A DNA stretch of 64,000 bases from assembly GCA_023634235.1 (NCBI GenBank), contig JAMKCF010000020.1, positions 11,007,373 through 11,071,372 of the forward strand, read 5' to 3'. This document shows, one piece after another, positions 33,809-45,121 of the stretch. Within the stretch, counting starts at the first letter, position 1. The number at the start of each line of letters is the position of its first letter. A program made the position numbers and the translations under genes. The notes below the pieces were generated by a model, which saw nothing but the letters and a program-made list of their open reading frames with translations, was not told where the DNA came from and searched no databases. Origin of the DNA: Pisaster brevispinus (taxonomy: Eukaryota; Echinodermata; Asteroidea; Forcipulatida; Asteriidae).

Positions 33809-34375
33809 TATAGCGTCACGCGTACCACGAAGTGACCTATCTTGTTCACAGCCCCCACCCCCCACCCCCACCAAAACAAACAAAACCAAAACGTGTTTTG
33901 AGAAAATCGCCATTGAAGTTGCACTATTTTTCAAACTACTGTTTCGGAGTTTGTTTACAAGTTTTGTTTCGTATTTTAAGACAAAAAAGCTGAATGCTTT
34001 ATTCGTACATAACTGTCAGTATGTTTTCATTCTTGCAACTATTTCAATTAGTAATAAATTCCTAAAAACATACAATACGTCACTTCGTGAAAATGAAAAA
34101 AAAACCACACACACAGAGTTTTGCCCGCAGAGCGCTGTGTATACAAATACAATGCATACTGAGACCTATCGTGACAGGTCACTTCGTGGCGATGTGAATG
34201 GCAAATCTAGTGATACGTCGTTTTTACTAATTCGTGTAATTACGAAACTGTTACATAATTAGCTATTGAAACTTGCTGAAAATGTTAACAGTAATGAGTA
34301 CATGAATAATTTGTATAAAACCCGATTTGCAAAAGATTTTGAAAGATAGGTTACTTCGTGGCACGCGTGGCGATA
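33809..34375. mobile_element. 567-bp TIR element with ACTTCGTGG motif
   Basis: The left end 'GCGTCACGCGTACCACGAAG' continues 'TGACCTATCTT'. The right end, reversed, reads 'CGCCACGCGTGCCACGAAGT' and continues 'AACCTATCTT'. TIRs are about 30 bp with a few mismatches. CACTTCGTG words recur inside near 34080 and 34181. The 179-codon frame here has no domain. Confidence 0.75.
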
Positions 34376-34424
34376 TATTTGACTAGTTTTCAAGAGGTTA
34401 ATAGACTTCATGTGGGTTTTTTTA

Positions 34425-34441
34425 ATTTTTTTTTTTTTTTT
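34425..34441 (+). repeat. Poly-T tract
   Basis: Homopolymer run of about 17 T. Confidence 0.8.
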
Positions 34442-34986
34442 GAAAATTTAGCATTGGTTGCTATGGGGGCATATTTAGTGTTGTGCATCCTGCTATGTGA
34501 ATGGGGCCGTAGTCAAGAGAGCAAAAGTCTCGCGGGAGGAGCAGATAGTCTCGCAAGATGTATAGTCGCGAGAGAGCCGTTACAAACGTCTTTACTCGCT
34601 TCCACTTACTCCTCGCCGCAAGACAAACATCCCCCTAACCTTACAAAGATTCTGTCTTGATGACACGCTCCAGGCCCAATCATGCTCACAAAAATTCTGA
34701 TAAATTGTCAGCTGAGCTGAAAATGTAAGTTCCTTTCTCTTTAGTTGATTCTGCATTCTGTAGAAAATGTTTTATTGTTTGTGACTGAAATTGCATCAAT
34801 ATAAAAACCCCTCACAATTTACGGTCAACCCTTGGAGACTCGTTGAATGTGGTGTTTGGAGCAACGCTCGAAAAAACTCTAAATTAATTTGTTGGGGTGT
34901 AGGGGTGTTTGTTTGTTTTTTTGTTTTTCAATTGTATTTTTCCCTGATGGTTTTCACTTCAAAACTCAATAATAAGACAGACGTCG

Positions 34987-35051
34987 TTTATTTATTTATT
35001 GTTTACTTATACTTTTAATTGTATTATTTATTTATTTTTCATATTATAAAT

Positions 35052-35082
<31 letters not shown>

Positions 35083-35084
35083 TT
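34987..35084 (+). repeat. (TTTA)n microsatellite
   Basis: Two TTTA runs are separated by degenerate sequence; the longer lies at about 35050-35084. Confidence 0.9.
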
Positions 35085-35320
35085 TGTTGGAAGCTTTTCA
35101 GTGAAACACTGGGTTTTTTTTCAAGGATGCCCGCAGCTAAAATATAGCATTTTTATTTGAATGGTTTGTCAAACTTTCAACAAAACAGTGTGAGGAAATT
35201 CGTTTTGATATTCCCTCTGGTAGGATTTTATTTAAATGATTTGACCTGGTTTAAATGTTGTTTTATCTATGTCCTTATTTGATTGTGTTTATGCACTATA
35301 GCTCTTAGAGTGTCTGTGGT

Positions 35321-35833
35321 AACTATTTCAACGGGCTCTTGTTGTGTAAATTTCCTTTATAGTGATTCCTGTTTTTGGAAAGCGTCACTGTATTAAATGC
35401 ATGCACAAAACAGGAATTAAACAGTTGAGCTTATTCCGTTTGTGTGGCAATGTCTTTATTTGATTGTGTGTGATACATCTCCAAGAGTGTTCATATGGGC
35501 AATTATTCGAACTGATTTTTGTTTGTGTCCATTTCCTTATTTGATTATATCCCAATATATACTGATTTCCCAGTTTAACTATTTCAACGGGCTCTTGTTG
35601 TGTAAATTTCCTTTATAGTGATTCCTGTTTTTGGAAAGCGTCACTGTATTAAATGCATGCACAAAACAGGAATTAAAACAGTTGAGCTTATTCCGTTTGT
35701 GTGGCAATGTCTTTATTTGATTGTGTGTGATACATCTCCAAGAGTGTTCATATGGGCAATTATTCGAACTGATTTTTGTTTGTGTCCATTTCCTTATTTG
35801 ATTATATCCCAATATATACTGATTTCCCAGTTT
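35321..35833 (+). repeat. Near-perfect 256-bp tandem duplication
   Basis: Unit 1 (35321-35576) and unit 2 (35577-35833) start AACTATTTCAACGGGCTCTT and end ACTGATTTCCCAGTTT. I see one difference, an extra A in unit 2. Within the unit, 'TTATTTGATTGTGT' and 'AAGAGTGTTCAT' resemble sequence just upstream (35270-35315), hinting at an older duplication. The 89-codon frame in unit 2 shows no domain. Confidence 0.95.
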
Positions 35834-35981
35834 TTATGTCCAAGACAGCACACACAATGTAAACAGCTGCCTTTTCACCATCTTTGAGAATACGTGTTTT
35901 TCATTAGTTAACTATTGGTGGTGACATTCTGTTCAAATAGTTTCGGATCTCACTTGAACAGATTCAAGTTTCAAGTTCAGC

Positions 35982-36129
35982 TATAGACCATGCAAGTCTC
36001 GCGCGTATTCGAACGTTTTTGGGACCACTGTGGTCCCACGTACATTGCTTTAACGCGTGAAAGAAACAAACTCACGCGCTTTAACGGATCCCAAATATTC
36101 GAATACGCGCGAGACTTGCACAGTCTATT
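35982..36129. mobile_element. CTCGCGCG hairpin MITE, complete copy
   Basis: The left arm 'TGCAAGTCTCGCGCGTATTC' (from 35991) and right arm 'GAATACGCGCGAGACTTGCA' (to 36120) are a perfect inverted pair. They extend outward with two mismatches through 'TATAGAC'. The interior 'CCCACGTACATTGCTTTAAC' and 'AACTCACGCGCTTTAACGG' match the copies at 18950 and 62896. Confidence 0.9.
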
Positions 36130-36256
36130 ATACCAAGTTCATTTGCTCCCCCTGCACCAGGAATTTCCTGTAGTTTCACTATCACCTTTACCTTTGGTTT
36201 TGTTACCGGTTTCAGTCTGGCTCAGGAATATCAGTGTGAGTGGTTGTATTCGAATG

Positions 36257-36357
36257 ATAAAATAACCCAGAACACTTATTGTGAAAAAGCAGGTGTTAAC
36301 CCCGGTGTTGGTCGTGCACATAAAATAACCCAGAACACTCGTGAAAGAGTAGGCGTT
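36257..36357 (+). repeat. 63-bp direct duplication cut by the MITE
   Basis: 'ATAAAATAACCCAGAACACT' begins two consecutive units at 36257 and 36320. The second continues across the MITE: 'AGGCGTTATACCCGATGTTT' after 36670 matches 'AGGTGTTAACCCCGGTGTTG' of unit 1. Confidence 0.75.
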
Positions 36358-36669
36358 CAACCTCTTCCCCAGGGTGTGTCGAGCAGTACGAGGTTGACTG
36401 CTCTCTCACACTGGTATTGGAACATTTGCATATCCAAAAATTTTGGATACGTATGCAAATTAGAATAGTCTGGCTGCATATCGAAATTCACATCTTCGCC
36501 ATAGTCTCGTGGTCCGGTACCAGATTTAGTAGCTTGTATGTATTGGAAACATGTACATGTGCTAATGTAATGTTGCTGTCCAATCAAGGTCCAAGTGAGG
36601 AATTTCCATCCCAGGGTTTACCATTTACAAACATGGTTGGAAATAAAGTAAACCATGGGGACGAGGTTG
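36358..36669 (+). mobile_element. 312-bp MITE, copy B, 9-bp target duplication
   Basis: Same length and ends as copy A at 6482-6793, with about 6 differences (about 98% identity by eye). The flanks differ, and GTAGGCGTT is directly duplicated (36349-36357 and 36670-36678). The distinct duplications at the two loci fix the element borders exactly. Confidence 0.9.
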
Positions 36670-36679
36670 GTAGGCGTTA

Positions 36680-38315
36680 TACCCGATGTTTCCGGTACAC
36701 GTAGCAAGCACCCTTATTCCAGGTTTCCTCAGGCTTGAGAGCTACAGTGATTACGTTCGGGGTTTGTTACCAGAAATGTATAACAATAACAATAATACTG
36801 TCTGTTGCCACGTGTTGACCAAGAACAAGAACAAGTGACTAGGAATAGTCAGTATACGCCACTGCCTGGCAACCTGTCTCGGCTGGCGCGCCTACGCGTT
36901 CTGATGGACAGGACTATACTTTAGTATCTCTCTCCCTCAGTAAATGTTTGCCTGATCAACAATGCAAGGAAATTTGACTAGTTTATATAATTGGTTCCTG
37001 CTAAACACCCACCATTACACAGTTACTGATCAACTCCCCACTGTCGTAAGTGGGGAAGACATCCAAGTCTGCACTAGTTCCAATTCTCCAAGGTGCCATA
37101 TGTCCAGAAAGGACGCACATTGACGACAAATGACATCATTCTCTTGATTGGGTTACATTTTCTTGTAAACGCGCTTGCGGGTACAACCGATTGTCCATCG
37201 CCGTATACAATCAAATGGCGACGTTCAGCCAGCGATGACAACGCCAACGGTATACTTCCGTGGAAATGAATTCAATTCGAGAGGCTGTTAATTTCTGAGG
37301 ACTTTGTCATTCTATACACTGGAATGAACCTTATCCTTCCCCTTCTTTGACACAAATCAGTTAACACTTCTGAACTAAGCAACCTATTGAAGATGATCTG
37401 ACAGATTGTCAGTTTGCATTTCAAAACGATTTTGGAATCAAAAAACACCACTGGCCTTTTCACCGTTCTAGAAAGCAACAACAAATCCGTCAACGAGAAG
37501 TAAACTGTAACCGGTGAACTTGCGTGTACGACCAATCTCTTTTGGGAGGAGTGTTGGCTGTGAAAAGCCACCAGATTAAAAACATTCTACAAAAATTCGT
37601 CAATTCTTTACATTAACAGAACTGCCAGTGCCCGCTCTACTGCGCAACCCACAACAATTTTTTAGGTCCAGAGCTTGGTTTTGGGTTGTTACCAATTTAG
37701 CTTATGTGAACAACTTTCAAAACAGAGTTGTACCGCAAAACTACGCACTACTCCAAGAAAATATAAAGGGAGAGAGCTCTATCTTTCAGAAACACATATC
37801 AGGAAAACGGAAATAAAATTGTTTTCACGCCTGATTGGTTAAATAAACTAAACTAGTAAACTAAATAAACACTCAAAAGAGCTCCACGCAAAACTTTGAC
37901 ATTGACACCTGCTGGAGTCAACAATAAACAAGTTGGCAGTTTAGCGACTGCTTTCAAGTTCAAAGGGGCATGCGTTGAAATCTCGCACCATTGTTCGACT
38001 CGACAGAATGCTTAGACACATCTGTAGACTTGGCTCCAGTCGGATCCAGTGTTTTTCTGAGCCCGTTTCATAATGTACCCATGCCTTGGAATAAGTCCTC
38101 CTTGGATGTTCGCACGCTATGATGAAAACAGTGGGATTTAGATCAAAGTGAGACTTGAATCAAATCTATGCCCCTAGCACCCCCCCCCCCCCCCACATTA
38201 TTGATTTAGTTTATACGGGATCATTATTTGCCTAAAGTCATGCACTAACTAAGAGGGATTGGATAAAAGCTACGGTAATTTATCCTAACAAACATGGTTT
38301 TAAACAAGCCCCAAT
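36680..38315. other. Intergenic, no gene seen
   Basis: Contains a poly-C tract near 38180-38195 and a small 'CTCCCCACT..AGTGGGGAAG' hairpin near 37035. No coding sequence is supported. Confidence 0.4.
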
Positions 38316-38316
38316 T

Positions 38317-38690
38317 TAACTAAAGGTAGAGTCATGGTAATTACTCTAAAAAGCAACGACCATAAAAACTTAGTTAGTGAGAAGCACTGCAGCTGTTGAT
38401 ATTCTGGGAAAGGATTCCCTTCGAGGTAATATGGTTTGGATAAATTTTCACCTAAACGCATTTGAATCTGAGAACCGATTGACGCATGAATCGTTTCTCA
38501 GATTTCTGAGGGTTGGTGTCCGTTCGTGAACGCTGCAGCGGCCAGAGATGCGGTTGGTACCAACTGTCACGTGGATGAATTCGACTTTCGTGTGAAAATA
38601 CTGTGACAGTTTTTTGCTGGTTTCTCAGCTGAAATTCAGGCAATAAATCAGCATTAGGTTGACAAAAGCCAATCTATGACTTTATTTTAA
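38317..38690 (-). mobile_element. GGTAGGGTCATAG MITE, reverse-oriented copy
   Basis: The left end is TTAACTAAAGGTAGAGTCAT; the right end, reversed, is 'AAAGTCATAGATTGGCTTTT'. The interior matches 45122-45548 in reverse, including 'GAGAACCGATTGACGCATGA' / 'ATCGTTTCTCAGAT', a diverged version of the central palindrome. Confidence 0.75.
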
Positions 38691-40309
38691 AATTTGTTCT
38701 TTTCATTTCTTATTCACACATGAACTTGACATTTGTCAAACTAGAATCCCAATGCCTTGCCTTACTTTTTTCTCTCTGTTCTTTTGAACTGTATTCAGCT
38801 ATAAAATGGATGCGGCTCCGTTGACCTTACGTGTGAACTAGTTAATTTTGTTTTTTTCGTTATACATTCTTGGAAAATATGCTTTTTATAAAATCACAGC
38901 TTTGGGTTGAGCTCGGACTTGGGCTCCACCTTGTTTGAAGACCACGTAGCAAAACCGCACGTATTCAAAGTTACTAAAGGAACTCAAATCGTATAAAGGC
39001 CTCTTAGTTGTGGTTTCGTTATAAAGGACTGATGTTGGGTTTTTATATTCAGAGAGTAACAAAGAGATACCACGAAACCGTCAAAACTCTGACCTAAATA
39101 GTTGGACATACGAAGAAGTGGATCCTGTGGCAACCAACACATGGACAGAGGAGCAGAGGAATGCCAAAACATAAGGGGCCATTCAGAAAAGTCAGTGTTA
39201 AAAAAAATCGAAATTGTGGGTGGGTGGGTCACAAGAAGTAACTGAAAATCGAAATTCAGTTTAAAAAAGAAAGAAAGAAAGTATATAAATTAACAAACAA
39301 AAAAGAAGAAGAAAAGTACCCAGCTGGCCAAGATTGTCAATTCAATTCCTGATTAAACTACAAAGTTGTTTGTTTATGCCTGAAAACCATTGAAAACTAC
39401 TGATGTTGGAGACCTTTGGTCTAAAATATCTGGTTCATTCGAGGCATTACTTTGTTCTTCCGTGTATAGATTAAAGCCATTCAATATTCAAAATTTGATT
39501 TTTTTTTAAACAATGACTATTCTGAATGGCCCCTAACATACATTAACCAACTAGGTACAGATTCCAACCAGACATTCGAGGACCGAGGCGACTGCATGCT
39601 GCACGGGGAACATTTGAAAAGCCATACAAACGTCAGGTGGAATCCTTTGAAATGAATGAATATAAACACTGACAATGAGGTGAAACCGTATCAACACTCC
39701 GACCTAAATACTTGGACCTACGAAAATGAGTTGAGACTTGTACATTTAACCACTGCATATAAATCAGAAAAACTATTTTGCCCCCTCCCCCGTGCAATAC
39801 CTTAAATTTATTCTTGTAACTCTTTCGAAGCAATAAAAGATGTTTAAATAATATTATAGTGAAACATTATAATATTATACGTTGAATCCTTTGAACTGAT
39901 GTAAAATGAAGGTTTATGGGAGGATTGGGGTAATTAATCATTTTTGAAAGGTATATTTGTGCACTAATTAGTGGCTTAACGCGGACAGTACTACAGTACA
40001 CGTGCACTGTACTCTGAAAGTCTGTGCAAACAGCTCTATGATGACGAACGATGCGCGAAAATTCACCACAAGCCTTTTCAAATCACCTTAGACAGAAACT
40101 GTCTCAGTAATTTGGTGGTGATTTATTTTTGGTGGTTACCTTTTAACGTTATTAATGAGATAACAGGCGGATTCATCATGTTGCTGAATTGAAACACTAT
40201 AGTATTGTGGAAAATTATATTGACGATTTATGAACTGCATGCTTACTTGCTTACAAGTATCTGTCAATCTTCTGTCTGTATAGGAAAGAGACAAGTTTTT
40301 AAAAACAAT
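38691..40309. other. Intergenic, no gene seen
   Basis: Two stretches repeat 'AGAGGTACCACGAAACCGTC'-like wording: 39060-39115 and 39680-39725 share 'GAAACCGT.TCAA.ACTC.GAC', 'CTAAATA.TTGGAC.TACGAA'. This is a diverged direct repeat about 620 bp apart. No gene. Confidence 0.4.
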
Positions 40310-40475
40310 TATTTCGTTCCTTGGAAATAATAGTTCGTTTCCGCGAAATAATATTTCGTTCACTCGAAATAACATTTCGTTCTCTGCGAGGGAACGAAAT
40401 GATATACTATTTCGTAGGAAGAAGTTCTTATTTTGTGGGGATTAAAGCACTATTTCGAGAGATGAAATAACATTT
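40310..40475. repeat. ATTTCGTTC-rich degenerate repeat
   Basis: About four ~22-bp units of the form GAAATAA.ATTTCGTTC.C lie at 40312-40385. Inverted forms follow ('GGAACGAAATGATAT', 'ACTATTTCGTAGG'). It could be the terminus of a foldback element. Confidence 0.65.
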
Positions 40476-41125
40476 TGAGAAAGCAAAATAATATATAGAG
40501 GGGAATAAAATTTAATTTAACATCAACATAAATGCTGTCCCTTTACGGGCTCCGTGTGTTTGAAATATTGAAAAAAATGAGAACTAAGGATCCATATTTT
40601 TAGTAATCTTATTTTATACGGTCAAGATAAGTCAGCACACCCCTCTAAAATGTTTGTAAATAATGTAAATATTTGTGTGTTGTTTTCTTGATACCGGCTC
40701 AAGAAACTGCTCAAGACTAAGCTATTGTTTTAGAGTTAATTTGCAGCCCCCTCCCCCGCCCCCGTGTCACGCACCTCGATTTACGTCCTATAATTATTTC
40801 GGTAACAACAAGCCTGAGGGCTACAGTGATTTATAGATCACTTTTTGTTGTTCCTGTCATCAGTTTGGTCTTGTTTTTGTTTTTTACGTGATGATGAAAA
40901 CTAAGTAAAAAAAATCCCTGTGTATCTACAATCAGCAACATTACATTTTTCATTTAAACTGAAATTGTATTTTTATGTTAACGCGCTTTAAAATGAACTT
41001 GTTGCTGTACGAATGCAATATTCAAAAAAAAATCAACGTTTTACGTAACATCTGTCTTTCCCGCATCTGTTTGGAAAAACTGCGGGAAACTGCTTGCGTT
41101 GGTTTAAGATGAAAAAAATTGTCGA
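40476..41125. other. Intergenic, no gene seen
   Basis: No feature recognised. Confidence 0.4.
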
Positions 41126-41129
41126 ATAA

Positions 41130-41305
41130 TTTTGTGTTGAACCAAGACAAAAAATGACGAGAGCAGGACTTGAGCCCTGCGACCTCCAGATTAACGTGCT
41201 GGTGCTCTACCAACTGAGCTAGCTAGCACTATGTTGCGGTCAACCTATTCTGTCAATATGTTTGCTCTAGTCATTTGTATTTGTTCAACCCCAGTCAGCT
41301 TAATA
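41130..41305 (-). mobile_element. tRNA-derived SINE, minus strand
   Basis: On the minus strand from about 41228, 'TAGCTCAGTTGGTAGAGCAC' is a good A-box region and 'GGGCTCAAGTCC' a B-box. They are followed by 'TGCTCTCGTCATTTTTTGTC' and 'GGTTCAACAC', the family body. The outer arms, 'TGTTGAACCAAGACAAAAAA' left and 'TTTGTATTTGTTCAACCCCA' right, are also roughly inverted. The acceptor stem does not pair, so it is a SINE, not a tRNA gene. Confidence 0.75.
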
Positions 41306-43630
41306 CCAAATATTTTGTCCTGATTTGAAACTAGTTTTTATTTTTACGACAAGCTACTCGATTGTAACTATCAAGAACACCTGAAATGAACGATTATAAA
41401 TTTCCATATCAGTGCCAATCTTCAAGAGAAATGTTTTAATCTGAGCTTTCAAACTCGAGAAAAAAAGTATGTAAAGATCTTACGAATCAGCGTTCGTACT
41501 CGTATTTTGGAACGTGCCGATATTAACGTTCACGAAATGCCCAACAAAACGTCCACGTTTTCCCCGTTGTTTCCACTAAAAGATGACAGGACGGATCAAT
41601 AATGTGTTACAGGTTGGTAGCAGGCTTGTTTATTGTAAACAACTGGATGGGCATCGGTCTGGTCTTTAAAGATGGGATAAATTTACCCTTTAAATTTGTT
41701 TACCGCAGTACAGGTATTCATTAAATTTTAGAATTTTCCTCAGAATATCTGATATTTGTACGATCAACAAATTTTTTTTGGTAAGGAGGTTGTCAAACGG
41801 AAATGACTAACCAAGTAGAGGAATATTAACGTCGTTTGTTGGTTTGAAACAAAGCAAACAATTGGCTGTTTCTTGAGCAAAAGGCTTTAATCGTAGCTGC
41901 TGCGTAATGGTTTTTACATTTTTAAACCCAATGTAATTAAAACGAGACTGTGAGAAAAATCTAGTCTGGTGATTTGATGTGACATAAGAACAAGAACTAC
42001 CATGTAGGTGGGGAAACGATAAAAGTCTACAATTGAATCATATAAATAATAATCACGTATATAGGACACAAGCACCTTGCACAAAGCTGTCACTAAAACC
42101 CAATCAAGTGATTATATGCTTGGACGCAACTTGGAAATGAAGAAAAGTTGACTTACCCAATCCAATTGATAAAGATGTTACCGCTGCTGACTCTGCACCT
42201 ATAATGAAAAAGGTACAACATTTAGCAAGGTTTTAAACTGTCTGTGCGTGTGGCAACAACGCGAATAACCCCCAGACTCCCCAGGCTCCAGTCCAATTAA
42301 CATAAAAAATTGCACGTTTCAATGCCCGTTCACAGCAGTCAGCGATGGACGTACGTCATTTTCAATATCCAAATGTCGTTAAAAATCTAGCTTTCGATCA
42401 GTACACGTTAAAGATCTCCAAAATGAATACCTTATTGTTTGTGCGTTCTTTTGTGCATGAATTTTTCATGAGGAACGCAAACATGCCGTTATTGTTTTCA
42501 TGCAGTGACGATTCGGGCCAAGCAGTTTCAAACGAATAGTTGAAACTATAGAAATAATTTTTAAGCGTGAATGATTCTTTACAAAGGTTCAATTACGTGC
42601 GACTTTGAAAAGTATATCCCACTTCTAGGTTATAAAAACAAAATCTGGTTTCATGTTTTTTTTTATAACCTAGAGTGATTCGAAGAAATGTTCACAATAA
42701 CCCATTTGGTGGTTGATATCTTTCTGTCATCAATGAATTTGCTTTAGTATTAGGCTTAAACGTTTGTGATATCGAATGATTAATGGTTGTGTTTTGTAAG
42801 CTATATATTCTTTTGATGATTGTGAAAATATTTCTAGAATTCCAACCAAGGATGTGTGTTGTCCTGCCGGTTCCAAAGTCGTTTAAATTAGAAGGACCGC
42901 TCGCTGTTTGTCCCCAAAACTTTAAAAGGACGAGGTGAGAAAGGCCAAAAAGTCTTCGTAAAACTACAAAACTGATATCTCGTGATTTAGTTTAAATGAT
43001 ACAGGACTGGAGAGCTGACAAAATAGTCGCATACGGTATATCCATACATGAAATAACAAACTTGTGAAAATTTGGGCTTAATCCGTTGTGCAAGTCCGGA
43101 GAAAATAGTAAAAAAACATGCACAATTTTCAGCATGTAAACCCATTGTCCTTAATTTTTGCTGTAACAACCGAAATAAGCAGTAGCGTTTTTTAGGTTTT
43201 CAAATACAGTTTCCTCGAGTATGACTTCACTTTCAGAGGTAAATAGTTACACATTAAAAAGTGGTTCTAAGTTATAATCAGTAAGCATTCCGACTAAAAT
43301 TAATCAAAGATGTTTTAATCATTACTAATCCTTCATTGTTACACATGTAATTACGAATTAGGCTAGATATTAACCCTAAACCTAACTCGTTTTCAAGAGA
43401 ATTTGTCATTTTTTCCCGGGCCATCTTATAGTAAAGGCATTATAAGTTATCCAAATTCATTCATTTCTTTTATTGTGGTCATTTGCTTTGGCAGGACCAT
43501 AACTTTCCTACCTTCTCATTTTAAGGGCTTTTTTAGCAGCGGTTTCACATTATCTTTAAATGTACGTCTTCAATTTCTACTTCTTTTGTAATACTCTAGT
43601 AATTTGGCCAGTGGGCACGATGGGAATGTG
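41306..43630. other. Intergenic, no gene seen
   Basis: Contains a hairpin at 42624-42675 ('CTAGGTTATAAAAA' against 'TTTTTATAACCTAG'). Nothing else recognised. Confidence 0.4.
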
Positions 43631-43634
43631 AATG

Positions 43635-43733
43635 AGCCAATACCAAAACCAAACCAACGCCAATAGCAATCCCAATATACCAATATAATACCAATACCAA
43701 TACCAAAACCAAAACCAATACCAATACCAATGC
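43635..43733 (+). repeat. CCAATA / CCAAAA simple repeat
   Basis: About 100 bp of 6-bp words alternating CCAATA and CCAAAA, degenerate at the left edge. Confidence 0.9.
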
Positions 43734-44275
43734 AGTGAAAACGCATGGGTTATTTGTCAAGTGGGAAGGCTCACTTTGTTAAAGGCTTGCGAACATGGAC
43801 GTCAACATTTGTAGTGTCATATACACGATGATGGACACGTAAAACAATTATCCACATCCCGTCAGCAATTTATAATATTAATAACTCACTTAATATTATT
43901 CTCCCTAAATGTTCATTGGAGTTCTATTGTGTGTCACTGCTGTATAGCAGTATTGATAAATTGTTGTTGTAACCTAATTTTTTTAAAGGTTTAGTCACCT
44001 TCAAAATGTAGGCTTATTGCGTACCACATAAGTTTTTCATAATAGAAATAACTTTAATACTAATATATACAATATATATAAAAAATTATGTATAAATTCA
44101 CCTTAATTGTTCAATAAAGTTTCTCTTCTATTGTCACGATAGCTGCTGTACCAGTTATTGTTTTGAAATGGCTTAAGATATATTCGCAGCCCTTCAGACC
44201 GAGTTTAAAGCATTTGTTACAAATTAATGTAATAACTTATAAATTTAAAAAATATTTTTAAAACACGACACAGAT
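43734..44275. other. Intergenic, no gene seen
   Basis: AT-rich, no feature recognised. Confidence 0.4.
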
Positions 44276-44985
44276 AGGGCTAGATAGCTCAGTTGGTAAA
44301 GCAGTACAGCTGTCCCGCCCCAACTTGATGATCGTCCCAACCATAGTTGGGACTGGTCCCAACTTTAGTGTTAAAGTTGGGGCGTCCCAACTATAGTTGG
44401 GATCGCAGTGCACACACCTCACGAATAAACTAAAATCATTAGTAGTAAGTATCATTTGAAGTTTTTAAGACCCCTTTCCCTTGAGAATATTTGAGATTAA
44501 ATAGAATTTTGTTTTTCTGAGAGAAGGGAAACTGAAATGCGTAGGCCTACCATGGAGGAAGGAAAATACCTCCATGGGCCTACTGAGACCGAGAAAGCGT
44601 CACCCGCGGCGGCACTGAGCATGAGGCCGCTGTCAGAACCCTCCAAAAACACTATTTCACTGAGTTAGCGGTCCATTGTGAGCGATAAACTATCATTCTA
44701 AACCAGTTTTGACATGATTTTGTACAGAGCCGAGACCCGGGTTTGAAATAAAGAATGTTGTTAATTAACGCCAATCGCATCAGGACCCATGATCGATCAC
44801 GGTGTCCTGTTGAAGTCTATGGGCGATCCCAACTATAGTTGGGACGTCCCAACTTTAACACTCAAGTTGGGACCAGTCCCAACTATAGTTGGGACAATAG
44901 TCAAGTTGGGACGGAACACAGCCACGTTAATCCGGAGGTCGTTGGTTAACATCAAAAATTTTCTCTATTCAACCCCAATTTTTTT
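44276..44985 (+). mobile_element. tRNA-derived SINE split by a 606-bp insertion
   Basis: The head 'CTAGATAGCTCAGTTGGTAA' with 'AGCAGTACAGC' lies at 44276-44310. The continuation 'CACGTTAATCCGGAGGTCGT' 'TGGTT' and the body 'AATTTTCTCTATTCAACCCC' resume at 44923-44985. Joined, they follow the order of the SINEs at 41130 and 45945; the B-box half has a short internal deletion. Confidence 0.75.
44312..44917. mobile_element. 606-bp foldback element with palindromic TIRs
   Basis: Ends: GTCCCGCCCCAACTTG and, reversed, GTTCCGTCCCAACTTG. The TIRs run about 90 bp. Each contains two copies of the palindrome GTCCCAACTATAGTTGGGAC (one with a mismatch), separated by a TTAA-centred 'CCAACTTTAGTGTTAAAGTT'-like stretch. 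ACAGC flanks both sides (44306-44310 and 44918-44922), a 5-bp or imperfect 6-bp target duplication inside the SINE. An internal hairpin 'GTAGGCCTACCATGGAGG' / 'CCTCCATGGGCCTAC' lies at 44541-44582. No coding capacity. Confidence 0.85.
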
Positions 44986-45121
44986 TACTGAGTTATATCA
45001 GCTGTTTTGCTTCGGTTGCTTTGGTTGCTTTAGATTTTGATGTTGTTCCAGAAAACAACAAATGTTTCAATGAAGAAACAAACGGCGGAACACAACTCTA
45101 ATTACTGCGTTCTTCTTGGGG

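Noticed and set aside
33723..34262. 179-codon plus-strand frame
   Set aside because: It crosses the border of the 567-bp TIR element, is low in domain-like composition and has no paralogue.
41155..41228. Functional tRNA gene on the minus strand
   Set aside because: A- and B-box are present, but the acceptor ends do not pair, and the same sequence recurs as a dispersed SINE with a body and inverted flank.
44258..45040. Two mirrored open frames with the same peptide (..PTLTLKLGPVPT..)
   Set aside because: They translate the inverted arms of the 606-bp foldback element, so the similarity is structural DNA, not a gene family.
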